Below, piece after piece: positions 8,855 through 17,318 of a DNA stretch of 64,000 bases. Position numbers and translations under genes: made by a program. The DNA lies in contig DBTX01000095.1 in the NCBI GenBank assembly GCA_002307275.1, positions 17,725 to 81,724 of the forward strand. The letters are read 5' to 3'. The DNA comes from Hungateiclostridiaceae bacterium UBA1305 (GTDB lineage: Bacteria; Bacillota; Clostridia; Acetivibrionales; DTU013). The notes below the pieces were generated by a model. The model was not told where the DNA came from. It ran no database searches and worked only from the letters and a program-made list of their open reading frames with translations. Numbering within the stretch: the stretch's first letter is position 1; every line of letters starts with the position of its first letter.

Positions 8855-10090
8855 TCATTCTCTGGTTACAAATTCCGGATAGGCTTCCGAAGCATGTTCT
8901 GCGATATCCAATCCACCTATTTCTTCATCTGCATGCACACGAAGTCCGATTGTTTTCTTTATCACAAAGAACATGATTCCACCGGCTACAACGCACCATG
9001 TCAATACAGACAACACACCCACTGCCTGATAGCCTAATTGTTCAAATCCGCCGCCGTAAAAAAGTCCTTTCACTTTCACTTCCCTGACTGCAAAAAGACC
9101 AACACAGAGGGTACCGACTGCACCACCCATACCATGAACGCTTATTGCCCCAACCGGATCATCAACTCTAAATACCTTGTCAAATAATTCAACGCTGAAG
9201 ATGACTGCAACTGCACCGATTGCGCCAATACAAGCTGCGCCGGGCAGATCCACAAACTTACAGCCTGCCGTAATGGCAACCAATGCGCCAAGTGCGCCAT
9301 TCATACTGAGACCCAAATCAGGCTTTCCATATCGGAACCAGGTCAAAAGCAATGCTGCAATGGATCCTACTGCGACTGCCACTGTTGTTGTGATTGCGGT
9401 GTATAATACATGCTCGTCAAATGCCAGTTCCGAGCCGGGGTTGAATCCGTACCATGCCAGCCATAATATGAAGAAGCCCAGACATGCCATAAATATATTA
9501 CTGGGGGTAAATGCTTTTATCTTGCCGTCTGCTCCATACTTTCCAATTCTGGGGCCTACCAGAATAGCGCCCATCATTGCCGACCAGCCACCCGCGGAGT
9601 GCACCGCCGTTGAACCTGCGAAATCTATGAACCCCATCTGTGCCAGCCATCCACCGCCCCAGATCCAATGTGCGGAAACCGGGTAAATGATCGCGCTGAT
9701 TAAAAAGCTGAAAACCAGATATGATGAAAACTTTGTCCTTTCCGCAACTGCTCCCGATACGATCGTAGCAGTCGCAGCACAGAACATTAACTGAAAGAAG
9801 AAAAACACTGCCGGAGATAATGTGCCAGCGGTGTCATAACCCAATGGGTTCAGAAACAATGTCGAGCCGACAATACCTGCTTTGTCCGCGCCGTACATCA
9901 GGCCGAACCCTACCATACAGTAAGCCACTGTCCCAAGTCCGAAATCCATAAAGTTCTTAAATAAAATATTCACGGTATTTTTCTGTCTTGACATACCAGC
10001 TTCCAACAATGCAAATCCGGCCTGCATAAAAAATACCAGTATTCCTGCAACAAAAACCCATAGCGTATTTAATCCATATTGTAACTCCAT
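8855..10090 (-). CDS. amt: Ammonium transporter
   Basis: Amt conducts ammonium or ammonia across the membrane. The 411 residues start with the Amt N-terminus (ELQYGLNTLWVFVAGILVF, MQAGFALLEAGM) and show about eleven hydrophobic segments, the ammonium-site stretch SAHWIWGGGWL and the HSAGG region. Length is normal. It is transcribed toward two P-II genes, the usual amt-glnK pairing, here with a broken MocR gene inserted between. Since MtmB releases ammonium from methylamine, it may also handle that product or leakage of methylammonium, a known Amt substrate; this last point is inference. Confidence 0.96.
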   Translation of the reverse strand: MELQYGLNTLWVFVAGILVFFMQAGFALLEAGMSRQKNTVNILFKNFMDFGLGTVAYCMVGFGLMYGADKAGIVGSTLFLNPLGYDTAGTLSPAVFFFFQLMFCAATATIVSGAVAERTKFSSYLVFSFLISAIIYPVSAHWIWGGGWLAQMGFIDFAGSTAVHSAGGWSAMMGAILVGPRIGKYGADGKIKAFTPSNIFMACLGFFILWLAWYGFNPGSELAFDEHVLYTAITTTVAVAVGSIAALLLTWFRYGKPDLGLSMNGALGALVAITAGCKFVDLPGAACIGAIGAVAVIFSVELFDKVFRVDDPVGAISVHGMGGAVGTLCVGLFAVREVKVKGLFYGGGFEQLGYQAVGVLSVLTWCVVAGGIMFFVIKKTIGLRVHADEEIGGLDIAEHASEAYPEFVTRE

Positions 10091-10193
10091 ATTAACATCC
10101 CCTTTTCATGAATAGTTTGTTCATAGATTGGATTGGAGATGGTAATAATGACCTGCTAAATTGCAAAACACTGACCAGACAATTAGAAATGTA

Positions 10194-10247
10194 AAAAGCT
10201 ATCGACATGGCAATCCCTTTTAAAGGGCTATCGTCATGGATAGCTTT
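10194..10247 (-). terminator. Long imperfect hairpin between cobW and amt
   Basis: AAAGCTATC and its complement GATAGCTTT bracket a second arm (CCCTTT/AAAGGG), and on the minus strand the structure ends in TTTTTACATTT. It is about 105 bp upstream of the amt start, so it either ends cobW transcription or acts as a leader attenuator of amt. The rest of the 10091-10398 gap is A/T-rich with no gene. Confidence 0.6.
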
Positions 10248-10379
10248 AATTTCTTGCTTATTCTTTTCATTAATACATTTAGAATGCAGAATTTTTCCGA
10301 TAAATTACTTGCTCCACCAAAATAATATTATCAAATGAAAATTTTTCTGTCAACACTATTTTTTATTTTCAACAATTAT

Positions 10380-10410
10380 CAGCGTTTTTCAGCGTTTTTC
10401 AGCATTTTTC
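10380..10410. repeat. Three tandem copies of a 10-bp unit at the cobW 3' end
   Basis: The unit (T)CAGCGTTTTT occurs three times in a row, the last with one change, and overlaps the stop codon of the CobW gene. It probably arose by replication slippage. Confidence 0.6.
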
Positions 10411-11367
10411 ATGATTGATCTTTTTATCAGGTAAAAATTTATTCCATTTTCCCAACAAATTCTCCCCAAAATCCATATTGCTCTTACCTATCAGGACAAT
10501 TTCACAATGTTTGCCTTTAGAAGCATCCATTTCAATCCTGTCAATCCTTATATAATCTCCTACACAATCTGCATGCGCAAGCTCACCTTCCGGCGTTAGG
10601 AAAAAGCCTTTAAAACGCAATACCCACTCTGACATTTCCATAGCAAATTGCTTCATGATTTTCAACTCATATTTATCATTCATTTGAAGAACATATGTCG
10701 CCGGCCTGTTCCAGACGGTATTGCAGGATTCTTCCTCCAGCACGCCGTCCGGACTTATTTTGCTCTCCAGCAATACAGCTGGAACCTTTCCAAACACAGT
10801 ATCATAAATAAAAGCCCCTGGATTTAACTCATTCAGCTTGTTGTGCAATTCCTGTATGCATTCTTCTGATACTTCATCAATTTTATTCAGGATCAGTAAC
10901 GAGCTTTTCTTCACCTGGTTGATTGTCGGCTGGAATATTTCACAGAATTCTAAAAAATGCCCGGCATCAATAAGACAGACAGATCCCCTGTATTCATATT
11001 GGCGGGTAATTTCCGGTCTTCTTTCCATTAAAGCTGCCAATTGTTTTAATAATTGTTTCATACTGGACGGATCTGCCATTCCGGAGGCTTCAATAAACAG
11101 CACCTCGATGGGTTGCTCCAAAAAGGCTATCAGGGTTTTTACAAAGCCGGCCTTCAAGCATGCGCAGAAAATCGAGCCATTATTTATCTCAACCATTGTC
11201 ACATCTTCTTTTTGAAGAATTTTTCCGTCAATGCCCACACTTCCGAATTCATTGACAATTATCCCAACTTTTCTGTCGCCGCACTGCTCCAGTAATTGCT
11301 TCAAAAAAGTGGTCTTTCCTGAACCCAGGAAGCCCGAAACCAGATACAGATCAATCATTGCTTTCAT
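10399..11367 (-). CDS. CobW/G3E-family GTPase
   Basis: G3E GTPases are metallochaperones or insertases for metal or cobalamin enzymes. The 322 residues have the Walker A motif GFLGSGKT (12-19), the NEFG block and an EASGMADP stretch equivalent to the family's E-x-S-G switch, then the CobW C-terminal domain (about 220-320). The usual CxCC metal site is altered: residues 64-71 read SIFCACL, keeping only Cys68 and Cys70. This pattern fits a protein serving corrinoid methyltransferases rather than zinc homeostasis; the cluster position (DUF5714, lipoyl protein, amt, mtm genes) supports that but does not prove it. Confidence 0.88.
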   Translation of the reverse strand: MKAMIDLYLVSGFLGSGKTTFLKQLLEQCGDRKVGIIVNEFGSVGIDGKILQKEDVTMVEINNGSIFCACLKAGFVKTLIAFLEQPIEVLFIEASGMADPSSMKQLLKQLAALMERRPEITRQYEYRGSVCLIDAGHFLEFCEIFQPTINQVKKSSLLILNKIDEVSEECIQELHNKLNELNPGAFIYDTVFGKVPAVLLESKISPDGVLEEESCNTVWNRPATYVLQMNDKYELKIMKQFAMEMSEWVLRFKGFFLTPEGELAHADCVGDYIRIDRIEMDASKGKHCEIVLIGKSNMDFGENLLGKWNKFLPDKKINHEKC

Positions 11368-11386
11368 AAAACCTCCTGTACCTTCT

Positions 11387-11480
11387 TATACAACTGCTAT
11401 GTCTTCTTATACGAGCAGTGCCTGCTTATACGAACTGTACCTTCTATAAGGATTGTACCGCCTTATAAAGATTGTACCTT
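11387..11480. repeat. Degenerate ~20-bp tandem repeats upstream of cobW
   Basis: About five diverged units related to CTTCTTATACGAACTGTAC fill the gap between the lipoyl-protein gene and cobW. Such A/T-rich tandem units might influence read-through; they contain no gene. Confidence 0.55.
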
Positions 11481-11789
11481 TTATGCGAGCTCTTCAATAT
11501 AGCCCAGTATGGTACCTGCTTCAAATACATCTCCCGTAACCACACGCTGTTCTGTTAATCTTCCCTGGCAGGGAGATACGAACTCAACGGATTTTTTCTC
11601 AACCTCACCTTCACAAATCACCTCATTCAGTTCAACCTTTTCTCCAATTCTCTTGAGCCAGGAAATGATCTTCCCCTTCTTATATACCAATTTCACAGGG
11701 ATATCCTGACATGGGCACGGATGAACCAAATCCCTTTTAGGCATGACCATATCCGGGACAATGATGATTCTTCTATTATTCTCCTGCAT
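11481..11789 (-). CDS. Single lipoyl/biotinyl-domain protein
   Basis: The 102 residues consist of a short leader with CPC (25-27) and one biotinyl/lipoyl hammerhead domain (about 32-100): KIISWLKRIGEKV, then EVEKKSVEF where Lys65 sits at the turn that is lipoylated or biotinylated, then the C-terminal GDVFEAG strand. It lacks any catalytic partner domain, so it acts as a swinging-arm carrier. lplA at 4451-5425 could modify it. It begins 6 bp after the DUF5714 gene. A short relic of this gene pair lies at 53205-53280. Function unknown; a role in redox or methyl chemistry of the corrinoid module is inferred. Confidence 0.82.
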   Translation of the reverse strand: MQENNRRIIIVPDMVMPKRDLVHPCPCQDIPVKLVYKKGKIISWLKRIGEKVELNEVICEGEVEKKSVEFVSPCQGRLTEQRVVTGDVFEAGTILGYIEELA

Positions 11790-11795
11790 CTGCCC

Positions 11796-12404
11796 TCACT
11801 CCTGTTTCATATAAAATGGGCATCGTTCTTTTTTACATTCCATATTATTAGCAGAATATTTACATACAATTCCTTCTGGCGGCTTCAGCTTAATACACAA
11901 TTTTTTTTCTATATAAGGTATCGCTGCCTGGACCGCCAAAAAGCATGTACGCTTGCAGCAGCGCGGACCCGGTATCCCGGAAATCGCCTGAAGACTCAGA
12001 CCGGTAATTTCGTTGCTCCATTGCCAGCTTTCTTCCGACATCGTAGTGGTGTCCGTATAGACACTCATATAGATACCTGCTCCGATTCCGGCTCCACAGG
12101 CCCCATAATCACCGCAAAAACCACCTTTTATGTACTCCGCCCTGCCATATGCTTTATGAAGCAAGATCTTCAACTCATCTTCCGTACTTCCCGCAACCAT
12201 ACAAGTGGCTGTCAGCAAGCTTGCCGGAACGATAAAGTGATGAAACGGGTTATGCATGGAAATATAGTCCTCATCCATTAAATGGATCAAAATTTGTATT
12301 GCATCACCTTTTCCTTCATTTTTCCCGAAAAGCGCAATGCAACGTTCCATCAGCTTAAGGTATACTGCATCTTTTTCTTCAGCAGAATATAAATAACCTG
12401 GCAT
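11796..12404 (-). CDS. DUF5714-family protein
   Basis: I recognise this as the DUF5714 family, whose biochemical role is not established and which is often found beside corrinoid methyltransferase genes. The 202 residues contain clustered cysteines: CGDYGACGAGIG in the middle, GPRCCKRTCF at about 150, and a C-terminal CKYSANNMECKKERC, which suggests an iron-sulfur or other metal site. No signal peptide or membrane segment is seen. ATG 12404 is preferred over ATG 12410 because GGAGG then has a 9-nt spacing. It heads the gene string running down to amt. Confidence 0.75.
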   Translation of the reverse strand: MPGYLYSAEEKDAVYLKLMERCIALFGKNEGKGDAIQILIHLMDEDYISMHNPFHHFIVPASLLTATCMVAGSTEDELKILLHKAYGRAEYIKGGFCGDYGACGAGIGAGIYMSVYTDTTTMSEESWQWSNEITGLSLQAISGIPGPRCCKRTCFLAVQAAIPYIEKKLCIKLKPPEGIVCKYSANNMECKKERCPFYMKQE

Positions 12405-12440
12405 AATCATAATCCTCCCTGATCATATTGCAAATCAAAA

Positions 12441-12885
12441 ACCGATAAATATTCAGTTATCGCACATTATTAGGAATCATGCCGGACCGATGGCATAATG
12501 ACAATAAAAAACATCTGATTAAATTTTAAACTGTTAGCTTAATACCCACTGACAGTTTTAGTGTATCATCGGCATAATTGGCTGTCAATATCATATTTGC
12601 TTTGGATATTTGCTTTAGTAAAATTTATTCAAAGTGGAAAGCAATCCGGATCAATGGCATCCACAAACGATATTTTCACTTGCTCCGGTATCTTATCGAG
12701 CTATAATTGGAGGTATTGCAGATTATGTAGTATACAGATATAACATAAAAGACGATATTGCACGAACGAAGAAGATGGGTCTCACCAATCTGCCGACGAT
12801 GGTTATAAATGGAGAGCCGAAATTCGTCTCCATCATTCCCTCCAAGCAGGAACTGGTTGAAGCAGTCAACAAAGTTAAGAAATGA
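12441..12885 (+). pseudogene. Relic of a UroD-thioredoxin gene and its upstream region
   Basis: This stretch is a decayed duplicate of the 53.3-55.7 kb locus. Bases 12441-12600 match 53287-53440 (palindrome and downstream A/T-rich sequence), 12617-12710 match 54255-54366 (second palindrome and ribosome site), and 12717-12885 match 55568-55735 (last ~55 codons of the UroD-thioredoxin gene). The intervening MetH-activation-like gene and about 1.2 kb of the UroD gene are gone. One deletion joins the GGAGGT ribosome site to codons for the C-terminal ADYVVYRYNIKDD segment. The remaining 3' end stays open to its stop, with many synonymous changes, but there is no start or full domain, so it is unlikely to be functional. 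Confidence 0.82.
12479..12496. repeat. Palindrome ATGCCGGACCGATGGCAT, left copy
   Basis: An 18-bp element with ATGCC/GGCAT arms. Identical copies lie at 53325-53342 and 54293-54310, and a diverged one at 12643-12660. Conservation beyond its flanks suggests a protein-binding site, maybe for control of the duplicated module. Confidence 0.65.
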
Positions 12886-12903
12886 ATTCGTTTGAGTCTG
12901 AAA

Positions 12904-12942
12904 TACAGGATGCCAGGGTCCCGAGGGTACCGGCATCCTGTA
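12904..12942. terminator. Strong bidirectional hairpin
   Basis: TACAGGATGCC pairs perfectly with GGCATCCTGTA across a 17-nt loop. It sits between the end of the plus-strand UroD relic and the end of the minus-strand ArsB-like gene, so it can terminate from both sides, although the T-runs are weak. Confidence 0.7.
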
Positions 12943-12967
12943 CTGTTTCTCCTGATGTTTTTCCCCA

Positions 12968-14239
12968 CTATATCAGATAGAACACTATTAAATAAACGGT
13001 ACACATGGCCACAGTTAAAAGCATTACGGGGAACGCTACCTTGAAATACCTGCCGAAGGTTATCTTATGGCCTTCCTTTTCCGCCATTCCCGATGCCACA
13101 ACATTGGCGCTGGCGCCGATAATCGTACCGTTTCCGCCGAGGCATGCGCCCAGCGAAAGAGCCCACCACAATGGTCCAAGGTCAGTGATGCCCAATGCTC
13201 CAAGAGCTTGTATCAAGGGTATCATTGTTGCAACAAAAGGGATGTTGTCAATGAAGGCTGAAGCAATTGCGGAAACCCATAGTATGGCAATCACTGTCAT
13301 AAGCATGTTTCCACCGGTCAGATCTATTACGCCCTTCGCAATCATATCCAGTATTCCAACTTTTTCTATACCGCCAACCAGCATAAACAGTCCTGCAAAA
13401 AAGAAAATCGTCTTCCATTCAACTTCCTTCAAAATATGCTCTATCTTTACTTTTGAAATCAGCAACAGCATAACGGCTCCGGCTATGGCTATTGTCGAAG
13501 ATTCCAGACCGAACATCCCGTGCAGCACAAATCCTGTAACTGTAAGTCCCATTACTATAAGGCATTTCGTCAGAAGAACCTTGTCCTTTATACACTCATT
13601 CTCATCCATTGCCATAATTTTAGCCTTATATTGTGGCTTAGTATGCAGCTTTTTTCTATAGACCAAAACAAATACTATAATTGTAACAATTAAAACAGGT
13701 ATAATTACAGGTGCATCATTTTGAATGAAATCCATAAAACCCAGACCAGTTTTTCCACCAATCATGATATTCGGGGGATCGCCTATCAGTGTAGCCGTTC
13801 CGCCGACATTGGATGCAAATATCTCACTGATGATAAAGGGTATGGGGTTCATTTTCAGCTCTTTTGTAACGCCTATGGTTATAGGCAGCATCAGTAGTAT
13901 TGTAGTGACATTGTCAAGAAATGCGGAAGCAACCGCGGTTAACAGGGCCATAAGGGCCAGAATAATCCAGGGCTCACCTTTGGAAATCTTGCATGTTTTG
14001 ATGGCAAGATATTCGAACACACCTGTGCGCTGTGTTATAAATACGATTACCATCATGCTTATGAGCAAGCCCAGCGTATTGAAGTCAATTGCCCTGAACG
14101 CCTCCTCCTGGTCCAGAATTCCAATTATAATCATCAGGGCCGCTCCCGCCAGAGCTACAACTGTCCTGTCCAATTTATCAGTGATGATGATTGCGTATAC
14201 TGCTATAAATATCAATGCAGCTATAATTACCATTGTCAT
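12968..14239 (-). CDS. ArsB/NhaD-superfamily (SLC13-like) permease
   Basis: This membrane carrier of the ion-transporter superfamily moves anions or exchanges Na+/H+. The 423 residues have about eleven membrane spans with the internal repeat typical of the fold: ASAFLDNVTT in the first half and ASAFIDNIPF in the second, plus GDPPNIMIG and GASANVVASG, the paired re-entrant loop motifs. Substrate cannot be read from sequence; neighbouring organic-acid genes (aldolase, OFA carrier) favour a carboxylate over arsenite, and no arsR or arsA is near. The gene ends in TAG. Confidence 0.88.
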   Translation of the reverse strand: MTMVIIAALIFIAVYAIIITDKLDRTVVALAGAALMIIIGILDQEEAFRAIDFNTLGLLISMMVIVFITQRTGVFEYLAIKTCKISKGEPWIILALMALLTAVASAFLDNVTTILLMLPITIGVTKELKMNPIPFIISEIFASNVGGTATLIGDPPNIMIGGKTGLGFMDFIQNDAPVIIPVLIVTIIVFVLVYRKKLHTKPQYKAKIMAMDENECIKDKVLLTKCLIVMGLTVTGFVLHGMFGLESSTIAIAGAVMLLLISKVKIEHILKEVEWKTIFFFAGLFMLVGGIEKVGILDMIAKGVIDLTGGNMLMTVIAILWVSAIASAFIDNIPFVATMIPLIQALGALGITDLGPLWWALSLGACLGGNGTIIGASANVVASGMAEKEGHKITFGRYFKVAFPVMLLTVAMCTVYLIVFYLI

Positions 14240-14279
14240 TCTTTATCTCCTCGTCCTCATAATTTGTGCCGGTTTGCAT

Positions 14280-15077
14280 TTAATCCATCAGGTCATAATT
14301 GGTCTGCAGCACCTTCAGGTAATGCTCGTCCTCTTTCGTAAACCTGCTGTAGCATTCCCGTTTGTTTCCATACCACATTTGTTCAAATTGGATCGCTTTC
14401 CTGAAGCCTTCGCGGGCTATTTCATCCGGATCGTCCGAGACGCCGAATATTACTTTTCTGGATTCATAGGCATCCACGGTACCGGGTTGGAAAGCGTGAA
14501 GGAACGGCAGCGCCCCGGTGCCGATCACACCGCCGAGCGTGCATTCCGCTTTTGGAAATTTTGATTTTGTTTTACTGAAAATTTCGTTGCAAATAGTAAA
14601 CAGTTTTTCGGAATTCACATCTTCAAATGTCAGGCCCATGGAGGAAGCCATATCGACCCTGCCGATAACGACGCCGCCCAGCTGGTTGCTCTCCGGCTTT
14701 TCAAGCATTTTGTCAAAGTTGTTGTACCCCGTAATTGTTTCAACATTAGCAAAAAGCTCAATATCTTCGAGTTCATCTTTCGTAAATATGGTATTGGCCG
14801 TAGTAACAAACTTTTTGAGTGCGAAAGCAGACTCTATCATCGGGGCAACCAATTGGGACACCCCTATCGTACGGGCATGCCTCATATCGTTCATGGCTTC
14901 ACAGCCGCCGATTTTCAGTGTAATCCCCAGACCGGCTTTCATTGTGACCTCTTTCAGGCGGCAGATTTCATCCATTCGAGCCCCCTCCGCCTCAAATTCC
15001 GTTTTAATCCCTATTACATGGTAGTTTTCTTTCAGGTCGGTTAAGAGATCCACCATCTTTTTCTCCATCATATTCAT
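14280..15077 (-). CDS. HpcH/HpaI-family aldolase/citrate-lyase-like protein
   Basis: HpcH/HpaI enzymes are metal-dependent class II aldolases that split 2-oxo-acid or acyl-CoA aldols to pyruvate or related products. The 265 residues form a TIM barrel with APMIES (metal Glu) and GRVDMASS (metal Asp) and an early K-x-E-F-E-AEG segment in place of the usual K-x-x-x-E motif. Start ATG overlaps the stop of the upstream MFS gene by one base (TAATG) and has GGAGG 8 nt before it, so the two are translationally coupled. Substrate unknown. Confidence 0.82.
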   Translation of the reverse strand: MNMMEKKMVDLLTDLKENYHVIGIKTEFEAEGARMDEICRLKEVTMKAGLGITLKIGGCEAMNDMRHARTIGVSQLVAPMIESAFALKKFVTTANTIFTKDELEDIELFANVETITGYNNFDKMLEKPESNQLGGVVIGRVDMASSMGLTFEDVNSEKLFTICNEIFSKTKSKFPKAECTLGGVIGTGALPFLHAFQPGTVDAYESRKVIFGVSDDPDEIAREGFRKAIQFEQMWYGNKRECYSRFTKEDEHYLKVLQTNYDLMD

Positions 15078-16327
15078 TACACATTTCCTCCTTTTACAAT
15101 AGCATTTAAATTTTTTTTATTTATGGATCGGATAAGAATTGTTAAAAGAATGCCGAATACACTCATTACCGCTGAAATATAAAATGCATTGGTGTAATCG
15201 CCATTATTTGCAGACTTCACTGTGGCTGCCAGGATTGGCCCTATATACCCGCCTATTGCAAAGCCGGAGAATATAAACCCATAGTTTATTCCATTGTTTT
15301 TTATCCCGAAGCTATCCGCTGTCAACGCCGGAAATACCCCCATAAACCCACCGAAACAGAAACCGGTTGCTGACACGAATAACACAAATTTCACAAACTG
15401 GCCTTCCCCGACAGATGACAGCAAGACCATCATTAACGCGGAAATACCGTACATGACCGGCAGAACATTATACCTGCCCGCCTTATCCGATATCCACCCC
15501 CAAATAATGCGGCCCGACGTATTTGCAACCGCTATTGCGCTTACCGCAAAAGCGGCTTTTGACGGGCTGACGCCCGCTACCTCCTGCGCAAGCATGGAGG
15601 CCTGACTGATAATCATCAATCCGGCTGAAGTTCCGATGGTTAGCATGATCAGAAGCAAATAAAAAAGAGGATCGGCAATCATTTGCGACCATGTCTTATC
15701 CTTTCCGGCAATGGCAGAACCCGCGTTAATTTGAGGCGGTTCCCAGCCTTCCGGTTTGTAACCGGCGGGTGCTGTCAAGATAAATTTTGAACTGACTGTA
15801 ATTACGATAAGATAAATAATTCCCAGCGTTTTAAAGGTAAACAGCACGCCCGAACCGGCTATAAGCCACTGTGCGACAGGCGCAAAAATGATAGCGCCGG
15901 ATCCGTATCCCGCTGTAACCAGGCCTGCCACCAGGCCTCGTTTATCAGGAAAAAATTTGACGGTGTTTGCTATTGTACAACTGTAAACAAGACCCATTCC
16001 AAATCCGGCAATTATTCCGTAACATATATACAGCCATGCTAACGAAGAAGCCAGCCCGGACAGACAGATGCCGCCTCCGTATAATATCCCCCCGGCAAAT
16101 ATGACCCAGCCGGGGCCATACTTATCCTGGATTTTTCCTCCGGTAATCATTGTTGCCGGACTGACAGCGTTCGCAATCGTAAATGTCAGTGCCGTGGCGG
16201 CGGCAGTCCATCCGAATGTTTTAACAAGAGGACCCGCAAATACACTCCACGCATATCCGGAGCCAATACATAAATTGATTAATAAACTTGCTGAAAGAAC
16301 AAACCATCTCTTTTTCTTCAGGTCCAT
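15077..16327 (-). CDS. OFA-type MFS carrier (oxalate/formate antiporter family)
   Basis: An MFS transporter of about 416 residues with twelve membrane spans. The N-terminus (RWFVLSASLLINLCIGSGYAWSVF) and the block PDKRGLVAGLVTAGYGSGA are characteristic of the oxalate/formate antiporter subfamily, which exchanges small carboxylates. An in-frame ATG at 16375 would overlap the upstream UbiA gene; ATG 16327 matches the family start better, though its ribosome site is weak. Coupling to the HpcH aldolase gene suggests import of that enzyme's substrate or export of its product. Confidence 0.88.
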   Translation of the reverse strand: MDLKKKRWFVLSASLLINLCIGSGYAWSVFAGPLVKTFGWTAAATALTFTIANAVSPATMITGGKIQDKYGPGWVIFAGGILYGGGICLSGLASSLAWLYICYGIIAGFGMGLVYSCTIANTVKFFPDKRGLVAGLVTAGYGSGAIIFAPVAQWLIAGSGVLFTFKTLGIIYLIVITVSSKFILTAPAGYKPEGWEPPQINAGSAIAGKDKTWSQMIADPLFYLLLIMLTIGTSAGLMIISQASMLAQEVAGVSPSKAAFAVSAIAVANTSGRIIWGWISDKAGRYNVLPVMYGISALMMVLLSSVGEGQFVKFVLFVSATGFCFGGFMGVFPALTADSFGIKNNGINYGFIFSGFAIGGYIGPILAATVKSANNGDYTNAFYISAVMSVFGILLTILIRSINKKNLNAIVKGGNV

Positions 16328-16361
16328 TTTAATTTCTCTACTCACTTTTCCGATTATTATT

Positions 16362-17276
16362 TTATAGCAGGGCATCCAATCCGATCATTGCGATATAATA
16401 GAAGTTGATAAGCAGGTTGAATTTCAACATGCTTCCCATGCATACATGACGAGGCTGCAATATATCAGGCATGTGCCAGAGACGCAGGAAAACTGGAATG
16501 ACATGTACTGTGAAAAAACCCAGAAGGAATGCCCCGTCAGAGAAGTGCAAAATCACAAGCACATAAACAGAAGCGAACGAGATCGTTATAAGCATGCGGT
16601 ATACAGCTCTGGCAGCATATTTTCCTATTACAATGGGAAGCGTCCTGCGTCCTGCGGTACGATCCTTTTCCATGTCACACAAATTATTTGTCATCATCAT
16701 CAGGGATACTGTAAGTATCGACGGGATGGCAAGCAAAAGGACGTGAAAGTCCATCGTACCGTTCATGCCGGTGTATACCGCCAGTGGAATCAATCCGCCC
16801 ATGACAAGGCCTGACACAAGTTCACCCAGCGGCGTACGGCAAATGGGAAACGGACCTGCCGAATAAAGCACAAGTGTCACACCGCCGATTAACCCGATGA
16901 TTAACAGCGCGATCCCCCGCATCAGTACGAGCCATATACCCATTCCCAGCGCAAAAATCAGAATCCCTATAATAAGCAAGATGATATCGCGCTGTCTGAA
17001 TTTATGCTTAACAAGGATTGACTGCTCCGGACTGTCACAATTTTCCAGCTGGTCGGTTTTATTGCGAAAGTCACAATAATTATTGGAACAGTTAGCAGCC
17101 GCCTGCATTAGAATTGCAGTTGCCAGTAACATATAAAACAACGTTGGTGAAAAGGAAGTCCCATAATGTATACTAAGCATTGCTCCCGTAAGTACCGGTA
17201 GAATACTGGATATCCATGCCTGAGGTACTACCAGCGAAAAAACAGCTTTCGGCGTAAGACGTTCATAAGTGCTCAT
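16362..17276 (-). CDS. menA: UbiA-family prenyltransferase, MenA/DmkA-like
   Basis: The enzyme attaches a polyprenyl chain to 1,4-dihydroxy-2-naphthoate, making demethylmenaquinone in the membrane. The 304 residues have about eight membrane spans and the prenyl-diphosphate motif NNYCDFRNKTD, with a second Asp-rich motif NNLCDMEKD. It follows ndh2 and a polyprenyl-diphosphate synthase in the same direction, the trio also seen in the Listeria-type demethylmenaquinone electron-transfer locus. No other men genes are here, so naphthoate may be made elsewhere or taken up. Confidence 0.87.
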   Translation of the reverse strand: MSTYERLTPKAVFSLVVPQAWISSILPVLTGAMLSIHYGTSFSPTLFYMLLATAILMQAAANCSNNYCDFRNKTDQLENCDSPEQSILVKHKFRQRDIILLIIGILIFALGMGIWLVLMRGIALLIIGLIGGVTLVLYSAGPFPICRTPLGELVSGLVMGGLIPLAVYTGMNGTMDFHVLLLAIPSILTVSLMMMTNNLCDMEKDRTAGRRTLPIVIGKYAARAVYRMLITISFASVYVLVILHFSDGAFLLGFFTVHVIPVFLRLWHMPDILQPRHVCMGSMLKFNLLINFYYIAMIGLDALL

Positions 17277-17318
17277 GGCACACCTTCATCCTTTGTTGAA
17301 TGAATAATACAATCTGCG

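Noticed and set aside
12634..12885. A stand-alone thioredoxin-like gene
   Set aside because: It lacks the CxxC part and a start; the first codons are read-through of former upstream DNA. It is a relic of the gene at 54374-55735.
12968..14239. Arsenite efflux pump ArsB
   Set aside because: Only superfamily-level similarity; no arsR, arsA or arsC nearby and the context is organic-acid metabolism.
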